Source: Baffinella frigidus (taxonomy: Eukaryota; Cryptophyceae; Cryptomonadales; Baffinellaceae). Taken from it: a stretch of DNA of 13,742 nucleotides. This document shows positions 12,819-13,742 of the stretch, piece after piece. Position 1 is the stretch's first letter. Each line of letters begins with the position of its first letter. The position numbers and the translations under genes were made by a program. Where the stretch lies: NCBI GenBank assembly GCA_026770585.1, contig MU646436.1:514067-527808 (forward strand), written 5' to 3'. The notes below the pieces were generated by a model. The model made no database searches and had not been told where the DNA came from. It saw only the letters and a program-made list of their open reading frames with translations.

Positions 12819-13030
12819 GTGAACCCTCAACCCGTAACCCTAAACCCTAACCCCCAAACCCTCAACCCTGAACCCGAAACCCGAAAAACAAACCCCTAAA
12901 CCCGGAACCCCAACCCCCAAACCCTCAACCCCAAACCCTAAACCCCTACACCCTAAACCTAAAACTACAGAGTCATAAACGCACCCTCCACCCTCCACCG
13001 TGATAAACCCTCCCAAACCCCAACCCCTAC
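12819..13030 (+). repeat. Telomere-like array after exon N
   Basis: Begins four bases after the donor GT; CCCTAAA, CCCTCAA, CCCGAAA and CCCCAAA units with a CACCCTCCACCCTCCACC stretch near 12982. Confidence 0.85.
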
Positions 13031-13035
13031 AACAG

Positions 13036-13251
13036 GCATAAGATCCTGGACATGCAGCAGATCGAGCGAAACACTGCAACACCCTACAACGCTGAAACAC
13101 CCTGAACCCACACCCTAAATCCGAAATCTCATTCCCTATACCCCAAACCCTCATCCCAAAACCGAGCATGGACCCCACACCAGGCACACGACCCTAACCC
13201 CCAAACCCTAAACCACAAACCTTGATTCAGGCACACGATTCTCGACATGCA

Positions 13252-13256
<5 letters not shown>
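13036..13256 (+). pseudogene. Partial copies of exon O (acceptor edge), three
   Basis: After CAACAG at 13035 the frame reads HKILDMQQIERN; after CACCAG at 13183 only GCACACGA remains; after ATTCAG at 13230 it reads HTILDMQQI and then runs into the TC microsatellite. All keep exon O's phase. Changes against the complete exon at 13371 are mostly synonymous (CAT/CAC, ATT/ATC, CTC/TTG). Telomere-like units lie between the copies. Confidence 0.65.
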
Positions 13257-13323
<67 letters not shown>

Positions 13324-13324
13324 C
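13257..13324 (+). repeat. (TC)26(GC)8 compound microsatellite
   Basis: 52 nt of TC followed by 16 nt of GC. It starts inside a partial copy of exon O, directly after the ATC of MQQI, so it probably grew from that TCTC. The SLSLSL and REREREre-type ORFs across it are artefacts. The GC part is alternating purine-pyrimidine and could adopt Z-DNA. Confidence 0.95.
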
Positions 13325-13370
13325 ACTCTGTCCATGAGCCCCCAACCCCTGACCACAAATCTCAAACCAG

Positions 13371-13464
13371 GCACACGATCTTGGACATGCAGCAGATCGA
13401 GAAGAACGTCAAGGACGGGATGTACACGTGCTGGGAGATGTTCGGCTACGATCTGCTCCTCGCT
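13371..13464 (+). CDS. Exon O: complete copy, unrecognised domain
   Basis: Acceptor CTCAAACCAG ends at 13370; donor GCT|GTACAC follows 13464. One base completes Gly from exon N; then 31 codons read HTILDMQQIEKNVKDGMYTC then WEMFGYDLLLA, phase 0 out. It appears alpha-helical with an apolar end. No family recognised. Up to three partial copies of its start lie upstream and one copy of its end downstream (13539-13574), whose five base changes are all synonymous. That pattern is strong evidence that this peptide is or was selected. Confidence 0.6.
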
Positions 13465-13538
13465 GTACACCCTACACCCTAAAATCTAGAACCCAATCCT
13501 GACGAGAACCCAGCCTTGTCTCAGCATATGCACATGTG

Positions 13539-13574
13539 TGCTGGGAGATGTTCGGTTATGATCTTCTGCTTGCT
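13539..13574 (+). CDS. Second copy of exon O donor end, possibly an alternative exon
   Basis: Reads CWEMFGYDLLLA, identical to 13429-13464 in protein with five synonymous changes (GGC/GGT, TAC/TAT, CTG/CTT, CTC/CTG, CTC/CTT). The following GTACGT is a better donor than the GTACAC of the first copy. An upstream TGTCTCAG at 13515-13522 could be its acceptor, giving a short exon, but the bases between do not match exon O. It may be alternative, or a paralogue fragment. Confidence 0.4.
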
Positions 13575-13607
13575 GTACGTCACCTAGCCTCCTCACCTAG
13601 CCACCTC

Positions 13608-13742
13608 ACCCTAGACCCTAGACTCTAGACCCTGGACCCTAGACCCTAGACCCTAGACCCTAGACCCTAGACCCTAGACCCTAGACCCTAGACCCTAGAC
13701 CCTAGACCCCAGACCCTAGACCCTAGACCCTAGACCCTAGAC
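13608..13742 (+). repeat. CCCTAGA heptamer array at right edge
   Basis: About 17-18 nearly perfect CCCTAGA units run to the end of the window, much more uniform than the CCCTAAA arrays, which suggests recent expansion. The unit contains the CTAG palindrome. It may continue beyond the window. Confidence 0.92.

Larger units (their letters stand above)
669..13464 (+). other. Split eukaryotic gene: ankyrin-repeat protein with unrecognised C-terminal part (multi-exon model)
   Basis: This is a gene-level span built by joining the candidate exons listed separately. Seen: short islands of good codon structure, all on the + strand, each starting just after an AG and mostly followed by GT. Exon phases agree for A-B-C-D (0, 0, 2, 0) and for J-K-L-M-N-O (2, 0, 0, 2, 2). 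Known: exons A to D match the ankyrin consensus (DxxGxTPLHxAAxxGHxExVxxLLxxGAD), a protein-protein interaction repeat. Inference: all islands belong to one transcript. They could instead be two neighbouring genes, or a pseudogene mosaic made from several paralogues, because most exon edges also occur as partial copies. No start codon, stop codon, promoter or poly(A) signal can be assigned inside the window, so both ends are probably outside it. Confidence 0.45.

Noticed and set aside
12840-13187. 115-codon - strand ORF rich in G, F, R, V
   Set aside because: Reverse strand of the telomere-like array, which translates as GFRVxGLG in any window with this repeat; the same holds for 11198-11407.
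13129-13482. ORFs with SLSLSL or RERERE repeats on both strands
   Set aside because: Direct translation of the TC/GC microsatellite; the real signal is the exon O frame.
13608-13742. Right edge as a true chromosome end (telomere)
   Set aside because: The unit is CCCTAGA, not the CCCTAAA seen elsewhere; the orientation (C-rich strand running out to the right) is opposite to a right-hand telomere, which would show TTTAGGG on +.
1-13742. tRNA, rRNA or transposase/reverse transcriptase genes
   Set aside because: No tRNA A/B box pair with a cloverleaf, no rRNA core motif and no transposase or RT motif found by reading either strand.

Overview
Organism and gene style. The window looks like nuclear DNA of a protist with split genes. 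There is no long ORF. Short coding islands of 42-117 nt read in one direction (+), are bounded by AG|G acceptors and GT (possibly some GC) donors, and lie in introns built of low-complexity DNA. The commonest intron filler is a degenerate CCCTAAA/CCCTGAA/CCCTCAA repeat, the C-rich strand of a TTTAGGG-type telomere repeat. That repeat type, the AG|G acceptors and the possible GC donors suggest an alveolate alga (chromerid or dinoflagellate). This is inference: nothing here fixes the species, and no rRNA, tRNA or transposase gene was found.

Gene. One + strand gene can be pieced together from about a dozen candidate exons whose phases mostly agree. Exons A (669-785), B (2982-3043), C (4089-4152) and D (4755-4823) encode two good ankyrin repeats and the start of a third. 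Weaker candidates follow at 5000-5109, 5938-5994, 7409-7483 and 8193-8270. A second phase-consistent chain J-K-L-M-N-O runs through 9076-9149, 10263-10305, 11039-11104, 12254-12351, 12777-12818 and 13371-13464. It encodes a hydrophilic, partly helical protein of no family I recognise. The gene probably continues beyond both window edges.

Introns. Almost every exon edge has been copied. Where the acceptor edge was copied, partial copies stand in a row upstream and the last copy is the complete exon (exons A, B, C, D, H, I, M, O). Where the donor edge was copied, the complete exon comes first and partial copies trail it (exons J, L, O, and part of A). The copies differ from the complete exons almost only at synonymous positions, so they either diverged while being translated or came from functional paralogues.

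Other structure. Introns hold a small terminal-inverted-repeat element in three copies (401-533, 4275-4409 reversed, 12110-12244), several long near-perfect hairpins (162-268, 1614-1774, 1870-2041, 2664-2868, 6648-6797, 7872-7955, 11881-12022), a 20-bp perfect palindrome in three places, minisatellites (10163-10252, 12386-12480), tetranucleotide arrays (3237-3470, 3905-4020, 5605-5935), a TC/GC microsatellite (13257-13324) and a CCCTAGA array at the right edge. The hexamer GTTGAC/GTCAAC is conspicuously common throughout.

No CRISPR, operon, phage, toxin or viral gene was seen.
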